Source: Arthrobacter globiformis (GTDB lineage Bacteria > Actinomycetota > Actinomycetes > Actinomycetales > Micrococcaceae). From it: a DNA stretch of 64,000 nucleotides. The DNA lies in assembly GCF_030817195.1 (NCBI RefSeq), contig NZ_JAUSYZ010000001.1, positions 1,240,001 to 1,304,000 of the forward strand, written 5' to 3'. The translations under genes and the position numbers were made by a program. The notes below the pieces were generated by a model that saw only the letters and a program-made list of their open reading frames with translations, made no database searches and was not told where the DNA came from. Numbering within the stretch: position 1 is the first letter of the stretch; every line of letters starts with the position of its first letter. Positions 42,336-50,296 of the stretch are shown here, piece by piece.

Positions 42336-43523
42336 TCAGGCGATGACAGCGCCAAACGCCATGCCCAGGAGGTACGTGACGCCGGCCGCTCCCAGGCCGA
42401 TGGCGAGCTGCCGCAGTCCGCGGGTCAGCGGCGAGGTGCCGGACAGCAGGCCGACGGTGCCGCCGGTGGCCAGCAGCGCGATGCCCACCAGGACGGCCGC
42501 CACGATGAGGGCGCCGATCCCGGTCATGCCGAAAAGGAAGGGAATGATGGGCACGATGGCGCCGGAGGCGAAGAAGCAGAAGCTGGAGAGCGCGGCGCCC
42601 CAGGCAGTGCCCACGGCTTCGTGCTCGTCCTCAGCCTCGGGCAGTTCGGGATGGAGCGAGAGGCTTGGATCGCAGTCGCACGTGAAGAGGCCCATGCGCT
42701 CGGCCACTCGGTGTTCGGCCGCCTCGCGGGACATGCCGCGGGCCAGGTAGACCAGCAGAAGCTCGTTGTGTTCGATGTCCAGCTGGGGTGCCGCCACCAG
42801 CGTCACCTGCGTGGGGCGTGTAGCATCCAGAAGTTCGCGCTGCGAACGGACCGACACGAATTCGCCGGCGCCCATGGAGAACGCTCCGGCCAGGAGCCCG
42901 GAGATGCCGCTGAGCAGGACCACGCCGCTGCCAACGCCCGTGGCAGCCATGCCCATGACCAGCGCGAGGTTGCTCACCAGTCCGTCGTTTGCGCCGAAGA
43001 CGGCGGCGCGGAACGTGCCGGCCAGCCGGTTGCGGCCGCGTGTTGCCAGGCCGCGGACCACTTCCTCGTGGATCTGCTCGTCGGCCGCCATGGCCGGAGT
43101 GGCAGACGGCTCCCTGGTGTAGGGGGAGCGGCCCTCGGCCCGCTGCGCCAGCGCGAGCACAAATACGGACCCGAAGTGCCGGGCGAGGAAGCCCAGAAGG
43201 CGGCTGCGCAGGGAAGCGTGCCGGGGCTTGCCCGCATGCTCACCCAGCAGCTTCAGCCAGTGCGCCTCGTGGCGGCCTTCGGCCTCGGCGAGGGCCAGAA
43301 GGATGGCGCGCTCTTCGCCGGAGCGGTTCTGGGCGAGGTCGCGGTAGACGGCGGCCTCCGCCCGCTCGTCGGCGAGGTACTGGCGCCAGCGCTTGATGTC
43401 CGCTGCGCTGGGTTCCGTGCGGGCTGCGCCGCCGCCGGATGCCACGGCGCCGGCTGCGGGACCATTGGTTGAGCCGGACGCGTTGCCGGGGGTGTGGGGA
43501 TCAGATTTTGCGTGCTGAGACAC
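42336..43523 (-). CDS. VIT1/CCC1 family metal transporter with ferritin-like N-terminal domain
   Basis: A 395-residue fusion. The N-terminal domain (about residues 40-175) has a ferritin/rubrerythrin-like pattern (LADERAEAAVYRDLAQ, EEERAILLALAEAEGRHEAHW-type segment with repeated Glu and His) that can bind a di-iron centre. The C-terminal domain carries VIT1 motifs (FGANDGLVSNLALVMG, GAFSMGAGEFVSVRSQREL) and four to five helices. The family moves Fe2+ or Mn2+ out of the cytosol. A DtxR/IdeR-like box is found upstream, consistent with iron control. Confidence 0.86.
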   Translation of the reverse strand: MSQHAKSDPHTPGNASGSTNGPAAGAVASGGGAARTEPSAADIKRWRQYLADERAEAAVYRDLAQNRSGEERAILLALAEAEGRHEAHWLKLLGEHAGKPRHASLRSRLLGFLARHFGSVFVLALAQRAEGRSPYTREPSATPAMAADEQIHEEVVRGLATRGRNRLAGTFRAAVFGANDGLVSNLALVMGMAATGVGSGVVLLSGISGLLAGAFSMGAGEFVSVRSQRELLDATRPTQVTLVAAPQLDIEHNELLLVYLARGMSREAAEHRVAERMGLFTCDCDPSLSLHPELPEAEDEHEAVGTAWGAALSSFCFFASGAIVPIIPFLFGMTGIGALIVAAVLVGIALLATGGTVGLLSGTSPLTRGLRQLAIGLGAAGVTYLLGMAFGAVIA

Positions 43524-43618
43524 GGGAACTCCTGAGTAGATGGGGCGTGATGCGGCCCCATTGCATCGCCCACTTTACCGCGTAATTCCGCGGTTTTTCG
43601 GCCGGTAACCCTTAGTCC

Positions 43619-43637
43619 TAAGTTTAGGGAAACCTCA
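43619..43637 (-). promoter_or_regulatory. DtxR/IdeR-like iron box
   Basis: On the minus strand TGAGGTTTCCCTAAACTTA matches 13 of 19 positions of the consensus TTAGGTTAGGCTAACCTAA. It is about 95 nt before the VIT1 gene start, so the gene is probably iron-regulated. Confidence 0.5.
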
Positions 43638-43770
43638 ATAACTGCGCCTTGACGGGGCAAAGCCGCCGGCCCGCCCGGACACCCTTGACCGCCTGCACCC
43701 GCGGTGATCTGATGAAAATGTGCCCCGCCGCCGGCGGGTACGGAAGTCCAACCACACGGAGGTCTGCCTG

Positions 43771-44007
43771 ATGAACACCAACGGATCGCGCCCCGAGCCG
43801 GACACCCGCAACACCATCGAGTCCGATCCCGCCTACGACTTTGCCGAGGACGCGCCGGTGGACGAAGACTGGGACACGGAAGACGAATTCCTTGATTCCG
43901 AGGAAAGGGTTGTTCCCGCCAACCCCGAGGCAGTGGACGGTGACGAAAGGGTGGTTCCGCGGGATGCGGACGACGAGTTCCGTGCGGGCGAAGGCTATGA
44001 AGACTAA
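43771..44007 (+). CDS. small highly acidic protein
   Basis: A 78-residue protein with about 30 Asp/Glu and few basic residues, predicted soluble and disordered. It contains a near-repeat, SEERVVPANPEAVDGD and GDERVVPRDADDE. No family is recognised; similar short acidic proteins occur in Arthrobacter relatives. CGGAGG is a good ribosome site 8 nt before ATG 43771, which supports real expression. A terminator follows. Confidence 0.65.
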   Translation: MNTNGSRPEPDTRNTIESDPAYDFAEDAPVDEDWDTEDEFLDSEERVVPANPEAVDGDERVVPRDADDEFRAGEGYED

Positions 44008-44083
44008 AGCGTCCGTTCCAGCACTGACGTCCGTTTAGTCCCTGGACCGTTCGCTCCCGCTCTAGCCCAATCTTCTTTAAACC

Positions 44084-44137
44084 ACGACGGCGGTGCCTCC
44101 CCGCGCTGGGAGGCACCGCCGTCGTCGTGCGCTTTTT
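44084..44137. terminator. rho-independent terminator
   Basis: ACGACGGCGGTGCCTCCC (44084-44101) pairs perfectly over 18 bp with 44108-44125, and TTTTT follows at 44133-44137. It lies between convergent genes and may act in both directions. Confidence 0.85.
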
Positions 44138-44185
44138 GCTAAACCTGCCGGCGGCAGGTGGCCGGCCAGCTCAGTGGACGCAAGG

Positions 44186-45709
44186 TCACCTGGCAGCGGC
44201 CGAAACCGGCACTTCCTCGGTTTCCCTGCCGGCCACGCGGCGGTACCAGCGGCCCATGACCGCGGGGTCCGTGGGCTTGGTCAGGAGCGACGCTGCGACG
44301 TAGACCACGGCGGAGGCGATCAGGCCGTAGTAAATCGGCTCGTTCGCAAAGATGCCCTCCAGCGGTTCCTTGGCGTTGATCTCCAGGAAGATCATGGTCC
44401 CGAGCGTCACCACGGAACCCACGGCCATGGACGCCGCGGCCGCGATGCCAGTTCCGCGCTTCCAGATGAGGCCGCCGAGGATGGCGACAAGGAGGCCGCC
44501 CACCAGGATGTCGTAGGCGATGGTGAGGGCCGCGACGACGTCTTTGGTGATGATGGCGATGAGGATGGCCACGATGCCCAGCCCGAGGACCCACATGCGG
44601 TTGGCCTTGACGTCGTGCTCGGGGTTGTCGGAGTCGTCGGTGTTGATGGTCTTGCCGAACCAGCCGGCGACGAACGGCAGCACATCCGCGCGGGCCACGG
44701 TGGCGGCGGCGATCAGGGCACCGGACGCGGTGGACATCATGGCCGCGACGGCGGCGGCGAGCACCAGGCCGCCGATGCCGATGGGCAGCAGGTTCTGGGC
44801 CACCTCGGCGTAGACAACGTCCTTGCCTTCGGTGGCGACGTCGATGTTCGGCAGCGCCACCCTTGCGCCGAGGCCGATCAGTGCGCCGGCCGCGCCGTAG
44901 AGGATGCAGTAGATGCCGGCGGTGGCACCTCCCCAGCGGGCAACCCGTGGCGTTTTGGCGGTGAACACGCGCTGCCAGATGTCCTGGCCGATCAGCAGGC
45001 CCAGGGTGTAGACGACGAAGTAGGTGATGATCGTCTGGATGCCGATACCGTCGATCTGGAAGAAGCTGGCGTCCACGCGGCTGCGGATGCCGTCCAGGCC
45101 GCCGGCTGCGTTGAGCGTGAAGGGCAGCATCAGGATGAAGATGCCCACGGTCTTGATGACGAACTGGACCTGGTCGGCGAGGGTGATGGACCACATGCCG
45201 CCGATGGTCGAGTACACCAGCACTATGGCGCCGCCGATGGCGATGGCGAGCGCGCGGTCCCAGCCGAACAGCACCACGAAGATGGTGGCGTAGGCGCCGG
45301 TGGAGGTGGCGCACAGCATCAGGGTGTAGGCGAGCATGATGATGCCGGAGGTCCGTGTGGCCTGGCTGCCGTAGCGCAGGGACAGCATCTGGGAGACCGT
45401 GTAGATCTTCAGCTTCTGGATGGTGCCGGCGAAGAGAAGGCTCAGCAGCAGGACACCGGCACCGATCGCCACGACGAGCCACATGCCGGAGATGCCGAAC
45501 TTGTAGCCCAGGCCGACGCCGCCAACGGTGGAGGCGCCGCCCAGGACGACGGCGGCCATGGTCCCGGTGTAGAGGAACGGCCCCAGGCGGCGGCCGGCCA
45601 CGAGGAAGTCGCTGTTGTTCTTGGTGCGGGACTTGCCCCACCAGCCGAAGGCCAGCATGGCGGCCAGGTAGACCACCACGATGGCGATATTGACGAAACT
45701 TGCGTCCAT
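44186..45709 (-). CDS. sodium:solute symporter family transporter
   Basis: A 507-residue transporter of the SSS family with about 13 helices. AGRRLGPFLYTGTMAAVVLGGAS near residue 43 and LGLLIGQDIWQRVFTA near 245 are the family motifs; the second includes the Na+ site region. The family includes pantothenate, proline and polyamine-like carriers. Together with the divergent cupin regulator and the ureohydrolase downstream of it, it probably imports a guanidino compound or its precursor, but the substrate is inferred only. Short acidic and basic loops end at a cytoplasmic tail. Confidence 0.85.
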   Translation of the reverse strand: MDASFVNIAIVVVYLAAMLAFGWWGKSRTKNNSDFLVAGRRLGPFLYTGTMAAVVLGGASTVGGVGLGYKFGISGMWLVVAIGAGVLLLSLLFAGTIQKLKIYTVSQMLSLRYGSQATRTSGIIMLAYTLMLCATSTGAYATIFVVLFGWDRALAIAIGGAIVLVYSTIGGMWSITLADQVQFVIKTVGIFILMLPFTLNAAGGLDGIRSRVDASFFQIDGIGIQTIITYFVVYTLGLLIGQDIWQRVFTAKTPRVARWGGATAGIYCILYGAAGALIGLGARVALPNIDVATEGKDVVYAEVAQNLLPIGIGGLVLAAAVAAMMSTASGALIAAATVARADVLPFVAGWFGKTINTDDSDNPEHDVKANRMWVLGLGIVAILIAIITKDVVAALTIAYDILVGGLLVAILGGLIWKRGTGIAAAASMAVGSVVTLGTMIFLEINAKEPLEGIFANEPIYYGLIASAVVYVAASLLTKPTDPAVMGRWYRRVAGRETEEVPVSAAAR

Positions 45710-45847
45710 GATTTGGGGATCCTTGGAGCTTTGGCAGCTTGCGGGCCGATCCGGGGAACTGGCTGCCCGGAGGGTGCTGCATTAACGGAAAATCGGGGGG
45801 AACGCTGGGTTCCTTGCTGACGTCTCCTCGTGGGAGTTGTTTCACAA

Positions 45848-45861
45848 GCAACACTTGTTGC
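45848..45861. promoter_or_regulatory. candidate operator between symporter and cupin regulator
   Basis: GCAACACTTGTTGC has arms GCAACA/TGTTGC with a 2-nt centre and is flanked by TTTCA and TGAAA. It lies in the divergent promoter region and is a candidate site for the XRE-cupin regulator. Confidence 0.45.
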
Positions 45862-46000
45862 ATGAAAGCGTAGGCTGTGATTCGAGTAACAGTCAAGACG
45901 CAAAGCTCTGCGGCGCGGTTTGCCCCGCGTCACAGAAGGGGCGGGCCGATAATATGTCTCCAATGATGGGGCCGGGCGGCCGGCCGTGAAAGGTTCGTAA

Positions 46001-46576
46001 ATGAAGGCACTACCAGTTGAGCCGAGCAATGTTCCGGTTGCCATCGGTTCAAGAATCCGTGCCGCGCGCCAGTCCCAGCGGCTCACCATCGAGCAGGTCG
46101 CTGACGCCACCGGATTGACCAAGGGCTTCCTCAGCCGCGTGGAACGGGACCTGACCTCGCCGTCCGTGGCGTCCCTCGTTACCCTGTGCCAGGTTCTGTC
46201 GATCTCCATTGGCGACCTGTTTGCCGCTCCGGAAACCCATCTGACCAAGCGGGATGCCGGTCCCCGCATCTCCCTTGGCGGGGAGGGGATTGTGGAGCGG
46301 CTGCTGACCGCGCGGTCCGAGCGGCGCGTGCAGATCATCCAGGCCGTCATCGATCCGCGGGGCCGCGGCGAATCGGAACTGTATGCCGTTGACTGCGACG
46401 TCGACGTCCTGCATGTGATCAAGGGGACCATCAAGCTCATCCTCACTAATGAGGAATATGAACTGACCACCGGCGATACCGTCACCTTCCCCGGCCGGGA
46501 ACCCCACACCTGGGTCAACCCGACCGATGAGCCCGTCGAGGTTCTCTGGGTCCTGGTGCCGGCTGCCAGCCGGTAG
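46001..46576 (+). CDS. XRE-family regulator with cupin domain
   Basis: A 191-residue regulator. The XRE helix-turn-helix (IGSRIRAARQSQRLTIEQVA, TGLTKGFLSRVERDL) occupies residues 15-70 and a cupin sensor domain (GTIKLILTNEEYELTTGDTVTF) residues 105-185. Such proteins often control polyamine or amino-acid catabolism. It is divergent from the symporter and followed by a terminator and then the ureohydrolase gene, so it probably regulates both sides. Located next to the palindrome at 45848. Confidence 0.87.
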   Translation: MKALPVEPSNVPVAIGSRIRAARQSQRLTIEQVADATGLTKGFLSRVERDLTSPSVASLVTLCQVLSISIGDLFAAPETHLTKRDAGPRISLGGEGIVERLLTARSERRVQIIQAVIDPRGRGESELYAVDCDVDVLHVIKGTIKLILTNEEYELTTGDTVTFPGREPHTWVNPTDEPVEVLWVLVPAASR

Positions 46577-46593
46577 TGCTCCTTGAAACCCCG

Positions 46594-46628
46594 GCCCGGG
46601 CTGCCTGTTGGGTGGTCCGGGCTTTTTT
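46594..46628 (+). terminator. terminator after the cupin regulator
   Basis: GCCCGG (46594-46599) pairs with CCGGGC (46617-46622), followed by TTTTTT (46623-46628). The short stem has a 17-nt loop, but the T tract is good. Confidence 0.7.
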
Positions 46629-46741
46629 GTGCCCCCATCGGGAGATTCTTGTAAACAGCCGGTGCACATTGGGCAACTTCGAGTGTATGATGGCTGTCAC
46701 AACCCACCTCGACAAATCATCCTCGAAGGAGAGGCGTTCCT

Positions 46742-47854
46742 TTGGAAGAGCTGCGCATCGAGGCCAACGGCAACCTTGGCCCCATCGATTCATCCCGTAT
46801 TCCCCGCTACGCCGGGGCGGCAACCTATGCCCGCCTGCCGCGCCTGGACCAGGTGGCCAAGTCCGACATCACCGTGGTGGGCGTGCCCTTTGATTCCGGC
46901 GTCTCCTACCGCCCCGGTGCCCGCTTCGGCGCGAACCACGTCCGCGAGGCCAGCCGGCTGCTCCGCCCGTACAACCCGGCCTGGGACGTCAGCCCGTTCG
47001 AGAACTGCCAGGTGGCCGACGCGGGTGACATGGCCGTGAACCCGTTCAACATCAACGAGGCCATCGAGACCATCCAGCAGAACGCCCTTGACCTGACGGC
47101 GGGCGGGAGCAAGCTGCTTACGCTGGGCGGTGACCACACCATCGCGCTGCCGCTCCTGCGCGCAGCAGCCGAGCGCGCCGGCGGTCCGATCGCCATGCTG
47201 CACTTCGACGCCCACCTGGACACCTGGGACACCTACTTCGGCGCGGAGTACACCCACGGCACGCCGTTCCGCCGCGCCGTGGAGGAGGGCATCCTGGACA
47301 CGGAGGCCATCAGCCACATCGGTACCCGCGGCCCGCTGTACGGGAAGAAGGATCTCGACGACGACCACCGCTTCGGGTTCGGCATCGTCACCTCCGCGGA
47401 CGTTTACTACCAGGGCGTCCTTGAGACTGTGGCCAAAGTCCGGGACCGGATCGGCGACCGTCCCCTGTACATCTCTGTGGACATCGACGTTTTGGACCCC
47501 GCGCACGCACCCGGAACCGGCACGCCTGAAGCCGGCGGCATCACCAGCCGTGAGCTGCTGGAGATCATCCGCGGCTTCCGCGGCATGAACCTGGTCGGCG
47601 CCGACGTCGTGGAAGTGGCCCCGGCCTACGACCATGCCGAGATCACCGGCGTGGCCGCCAGCCACGTTGCCTACGAACTCGTCACCCTCATGGCGGACAA
47701 CACCATCGCGGGCGACCGCTTCGGTGCCGAGACCGGCTACGCCGCCCAGGCGCTGGGCCGCGAAGCCCGCCGTCCGGCAGGGTTCGCGGCAGCATCGCCG
47801 GCGCCGGCAGGCAATGGCGCCGTCCGTGCCGCTGTGGGGGAGTACTCCAAGTGA
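46742..47854 (+). CDS. speB: agmatinase/guanidinobutyrase-family ureohydrolase
   Basis: A 370-residue Mn2+ enzyme that removes urea from a guanidino compound. The metal-binding motifs are LGGDHTIALP, LHFDAHLDTWD and VDIDVLDPAHAPGTGTPE. The agmatinase group cannot easily be told from guanidinobutyrase by motif. TTG 46742 is the start, with GAAGGAG upstream. The product overlaps the ThDP enzyme gene by 4 nt (GTGA), so the two act in one pathway. A 30-residue tail beyond the usual end is Ala-rich. Confidence 0.87.
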   Translation: MEELRIEANGNLGPIDSSRIPRYAGAATYARLPRLDQVAKSDITVVGVPFDSGVSYRPGARFGANHVREASRLLRPYNPAWDVSPFENCQVADAGDMAVNPFNINEAIETIQQNALDLTAGGSKLLTLGGDHTIALPLLRAAAERAGGPIAMLHFDAHLDTWDTYFGAEYTHGTPFRRAVEEGILDTEAISHIGTRGPLYGKKDLDDDHRFGFGIVTSADVYYQGVLETVAKVRDRIGDRPLYISVDIDVLDPAHAPGTGTPEAGGITSRELLEIIRGFRGMNLVGADVVEVAPAYDHAEITGVAASHVAYELVTLMADNTIAGDRFGAETGYAAQALGREARRPAGFAAASPAPAGNGAVRAAVGEYSK

Positions 47855-49566
47855 CCGCCGTCGAGTCCGGCACGGCGCCTCCTCCCGCAGGGGCGGGCGC
47901 CGGGGCCGGTGTCCGCAACGGCGGGGACCTCGTCGTCGAGACCCTGGAGGCGCTGGGCGCGAAGACGGTGTTCGGCATCCCCGGCCAGCATGCGCTGGGC
48001 CTCTTCGACGCGATGGGCCGGGGCAATCTGAAGTTCGTGTCCTCCCGCGTGGAGAACAACAGCGCCTTCGCCGCCGACGGATACTCGCGGGCCACGGGGG
48101 AGGTGGGCGTGCTGTTCCTGTCCACTGGGCCGGGTGCGCTGACGTCGCTTGCCGGGCTCCAGGAAGCCTACGCCACGGGGGTTCCCATGGTGGTGGTTGC
48201 CAGCCAGATCCCGCTCGAGGGCCTGGGCGCCCGCCGGAAAGGCATGCTGCACCAGCTGGATGACCAGAAGGCGTCGGCCGCGAATGTCACCAAGAGCCAG
48301 CGCCTGATCCAGCACGCGTCCGGCATTCCGTCCGCCATCCAGGATGCCTGGACCGAGGCGATTTCCTCGCCGCAGGGCCCGGTCTGGCTCGAGGTCCCGC
48401 AGAACGTGCTGCTGGACCCGATCATGGTGCCGCCCGTGGAAGATGCGCTGGCCGAAGCGGCGGACAACCCGCCGCGCGTCGAGCTTGTCCGGGAAGCCGT
48501 GAACTGGCTGTCGGCGGCGAAGCGTCCCGCCATCATCGCCGGCGGCGGAACCCGCCGGGGCCGGGCGGAAAAGTCGCTGCTCTCGATAGCGGAAAAGCTC
48601 CGGGCTCCCGTCATCTGCACGCCCGGCGGCAACGGGGCCTTCCCGTGGAACCACGAATTGTCGCTGCAGTCGTGGATCGAGGACCGGCACATGACGGACC
48701 TCCTCGAGGACGCTGACGTCCTGGTGGTCATCGGCTCGTCACTTGGCGAGGTCACCTCCAATTACTTCACTTTTGAACCGCGCGGCAGGATCATCCAGAT
48801 CGACGCCGAACCGCGCGTGCTGGAATCCAACCGGCCGGGTCTGGGGATCCGCGCCGACGCCGGCCAGGCCCTCGCAGCCCTCGACGCCTCGCTTACAGTG
48901 CCCGCCGATACCCTGCCCGACTGGCACGGAACCTCGCCGGAGGACCTCGTGCGGGAGTCGCTGCGCAAGGTGAAGGAGCGGCTGGAATCGCAGGACCTGG
49001 CGAAGGAACTGCAGTTTATGGCCGATATCCGCGAGGCTGTTCCGGCCGAGATGCAGACATTCTGGGACATGACCATCTCGGCCTACTGGGGCTGGAGCTG
49101 CTGGGACGCCCGCGAGGGCCAGTTCCATTCGGCACAGGGCGCCGGTGGCCTGGGCTATGGCTTCCCGGCAGCGATCGGCGGAGCCGTGGGCCTGGAGACC
49201 GTGGGCAAGTCCGTGGCTTCGGCCCGCGTGCTCGCTGTTTCCGGCGACGGCTCGGCCATGTACTCCATCGCCGAACTCGCCACCGCGAAGCAGCATAACG
49301 TGCCCGTCACCTGGCTGATCGTGGACGACGGCGGCTACGGCATCCTGCGCGAATACATGGTGGGCGCGTTCGGCAAGGCCACCGCCACTGAACTCGCCCG
49401 GCCGGACTTCGTGAAGCTGGCCGAGTCCTTCGGCGTTCCCGCCACCCGGGTGGCACCGGAAAACGTGGGGGACGCGCTCAAAGCGGGCTTTGCCGCGGAC
49501 GGCCCGAACGTCGTCGTCGTCGAAACGCTCCTCAGGATGTTCGCCCCAACCCACCTGGAAAGCTAA
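47851..49566 (+). CDS. ThDP-dependent enzyme, candidate 2-ketoarginine decarboxylase
   Basis: A 571-residue enzyme of the acetolactate synthase/decarboxylase family. It has the catalytic Glu in SSRVENNSAFAADGYSR near residue 61 and the ThDP motif GDGSAMYSIAELATAKQHN near 465. A 20-residue Pro/Ala/Gly leader precedes the fold. ThDP enzymes of this group include AruI, which decarboxylates 5-guanidino-2-oxopentanoate in the arginine transaminase pathway. The overlap with a guanidino-hydrolase gene makes AruI-like activity the best guess, but acetolactate synthase-like activity cannot be excluded. Confidence 0.75.
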   Translation: MTAVESGTAPPPAGAGAGAGVRNGGDLVVETLEALGAKTVFGIPGQHALGLFDAMGRGNLKFVSSRVENNSAFAADGYSRATGEVGVLFLSTGPGALTSLAGLQEAYATGVPMVVVASQIPLEGLGARRKGMLHQLDDQKASAANVTKSQRLIQHASGIPSAIQDAWTEAISSPQGPVWLEVPQNVLLDPIMVPPVEDALAEAADNPPRVELVREAVNWLSAAKRPAIIAGGGTRRGRAEKSLLSIAEKLRAPVICTPGGNGAFPWNHELSLQSWIEDRHMTDLLEDADVLVVIGSSLGEVTSNYFTFEPRGRIIQIDAEPRVLESNRPGLGIRADAGQALAALDASLTVPADTLPDWHGTSPEDLVRESLRKVKERLESQDLAKELQFMADIREAVPAEMQTFWDMTISAYWGWSCWDAREGQFHSAQGAGGLGYGFPAAIGGAVGLETVGKSVASARVLAVSGDGSAMYSIAELATAKQHNVPVTWLIVDDGGYGILREYMVGAFGKATATELARPDFVKLAESFGVPATRVAPENVGDALKAGFAADGPNVVVVETLLRMFAPTHLES

Positions 49567-49694
49567 GCGCGAACGCACACTTAAGCCCCATGCTTCCAGC
49601 GCGAACGCACAGTTAAGCACCCGCTCTCAGCGCGAACGCACACTTGCGGCCCCATTTCCACCCGGAATGGGGCCGCAAGTGTGCGTTCGCGCTG
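49566..49694. repeat. intergenic palindromic element, type C, with tandem half-units
   Basis: AGCGCGAACGCACACTTAAG (49566) and AGCGCGAACGCACAGTTAAG (49598) precede a third unit, 49628-49694, whose arms are perfect complements over 29 bp with a 9-nt loop. The sequence AGCGCGAACGCACAC is shared by all three. It fills most of the spacer between the ThDP gene and the MarR gene. Confidence 0.8.
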
Positions 49695-49727
49695 CTGCCT
49701 TTTAACCGGACCGGACGCCTGTCCGGA

Positions 49728-49777
49728 TTGCTTAGTTTCCTAAAGCAACCTTTTATTGTTATAGTTGCCTAAGGCAA
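49728..49777. promoter_or_regulatory. MarR-type operators
   Basis: TTGCTTAG-N5-TAAAGCAA (49728-49748) and the perfect palindrome TTGCCTAAGGCAA (49765-49777) lie before the MarR gene. TTGCNTNA halves are typical for MarR sites and the second ends 21 nt before the start codon. Confidence 0.72.
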
Positions 49778-49798
49778 GCAATAAGGGGTTTTTCCATC

Positions 49799-50296
49799 AT
49801 GGCAGTTGAGCCAAACACGGCAGCTGAACTCGTGCGGCAGATCTTCGACCTCCAGCGCGTCGTGCGGTGCGTGGCCGTCTCCAACTCGCGCGGCCTGGAG
49901 GCGGGAGTTGCGCTGCAGGGCGTCCTGCGCTTCGTGGGGGAGAGGGAATCCCGCGCCACGCACTTGGCCGCGCGGCTGGGTGTCAGTGCGCCCGTCCTCA
50001 GCCGGCACATCGCGGAGCTTGAGGAACTCGGGCTGGTCCGTCGCAGGCCGGACCCCGACGACGGCCGCGCGCAGCTGGTGGCCCTCACCGGCGCCGGCCG
50101 CGCGAAGCTCATCGAGATCGAGGAGCACCGCGTGGCCACGCTGCAGGGATTCCTGCAGGACTGGAGCCAGCAGGACGCCGAGGAGACGGCGAAAGTGCTC
50201 TCCAAACTTGCGGAATCCCTTCGGGAATCCGCCCGGGCAACGACGGCCGGCACCATCACCGCCACTACCCAACGCAAGGAGCAGTTCATTGGCTAG
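49799..50296 (+). CDS. MarR-family regulator
   Basis: A 165-residue winged-helix regulator. ATHLAARLGVSAPVLSRHIAELEELGLVRRR is the HTH and RPDPDDGRAQLVALTGAGR is the wing. It starts at ATG 49799 behind two operators and overlaps the downstream MFS gene by 8 nt, so it is expected to repress both, with release by a drug or aromatic compound. Confidence 0.87.
   Translation: MAVEPNTAAELVRQIFDLQRVVRCVAVSNSRGLEAGVALQGVLRFVGERESRATHLAARLGVSAPVLSRHIAELEELGLVRRRPDPDDGRAQLVALTGAGRAKLIEIEEHRVATLQGFLQDWSQQDAEETAKVLSKLAESLRESARATTAGTITATTQRKEQFIG

Noticed and set aside
43577..43598. ACCGCG/CGCGGT hairpin with TTTTT on the plus strand upstream of the VIT1 gene
   Set aside because: No plus-strand gene ends before it, and the stem is only six base pairs, so it is probably chance.
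49566..49694. Direct repeats considered as a CRISPR array
   Set aside because: The repeats are palindromic, the spacing is irregular, there are only three units and no cas genes.
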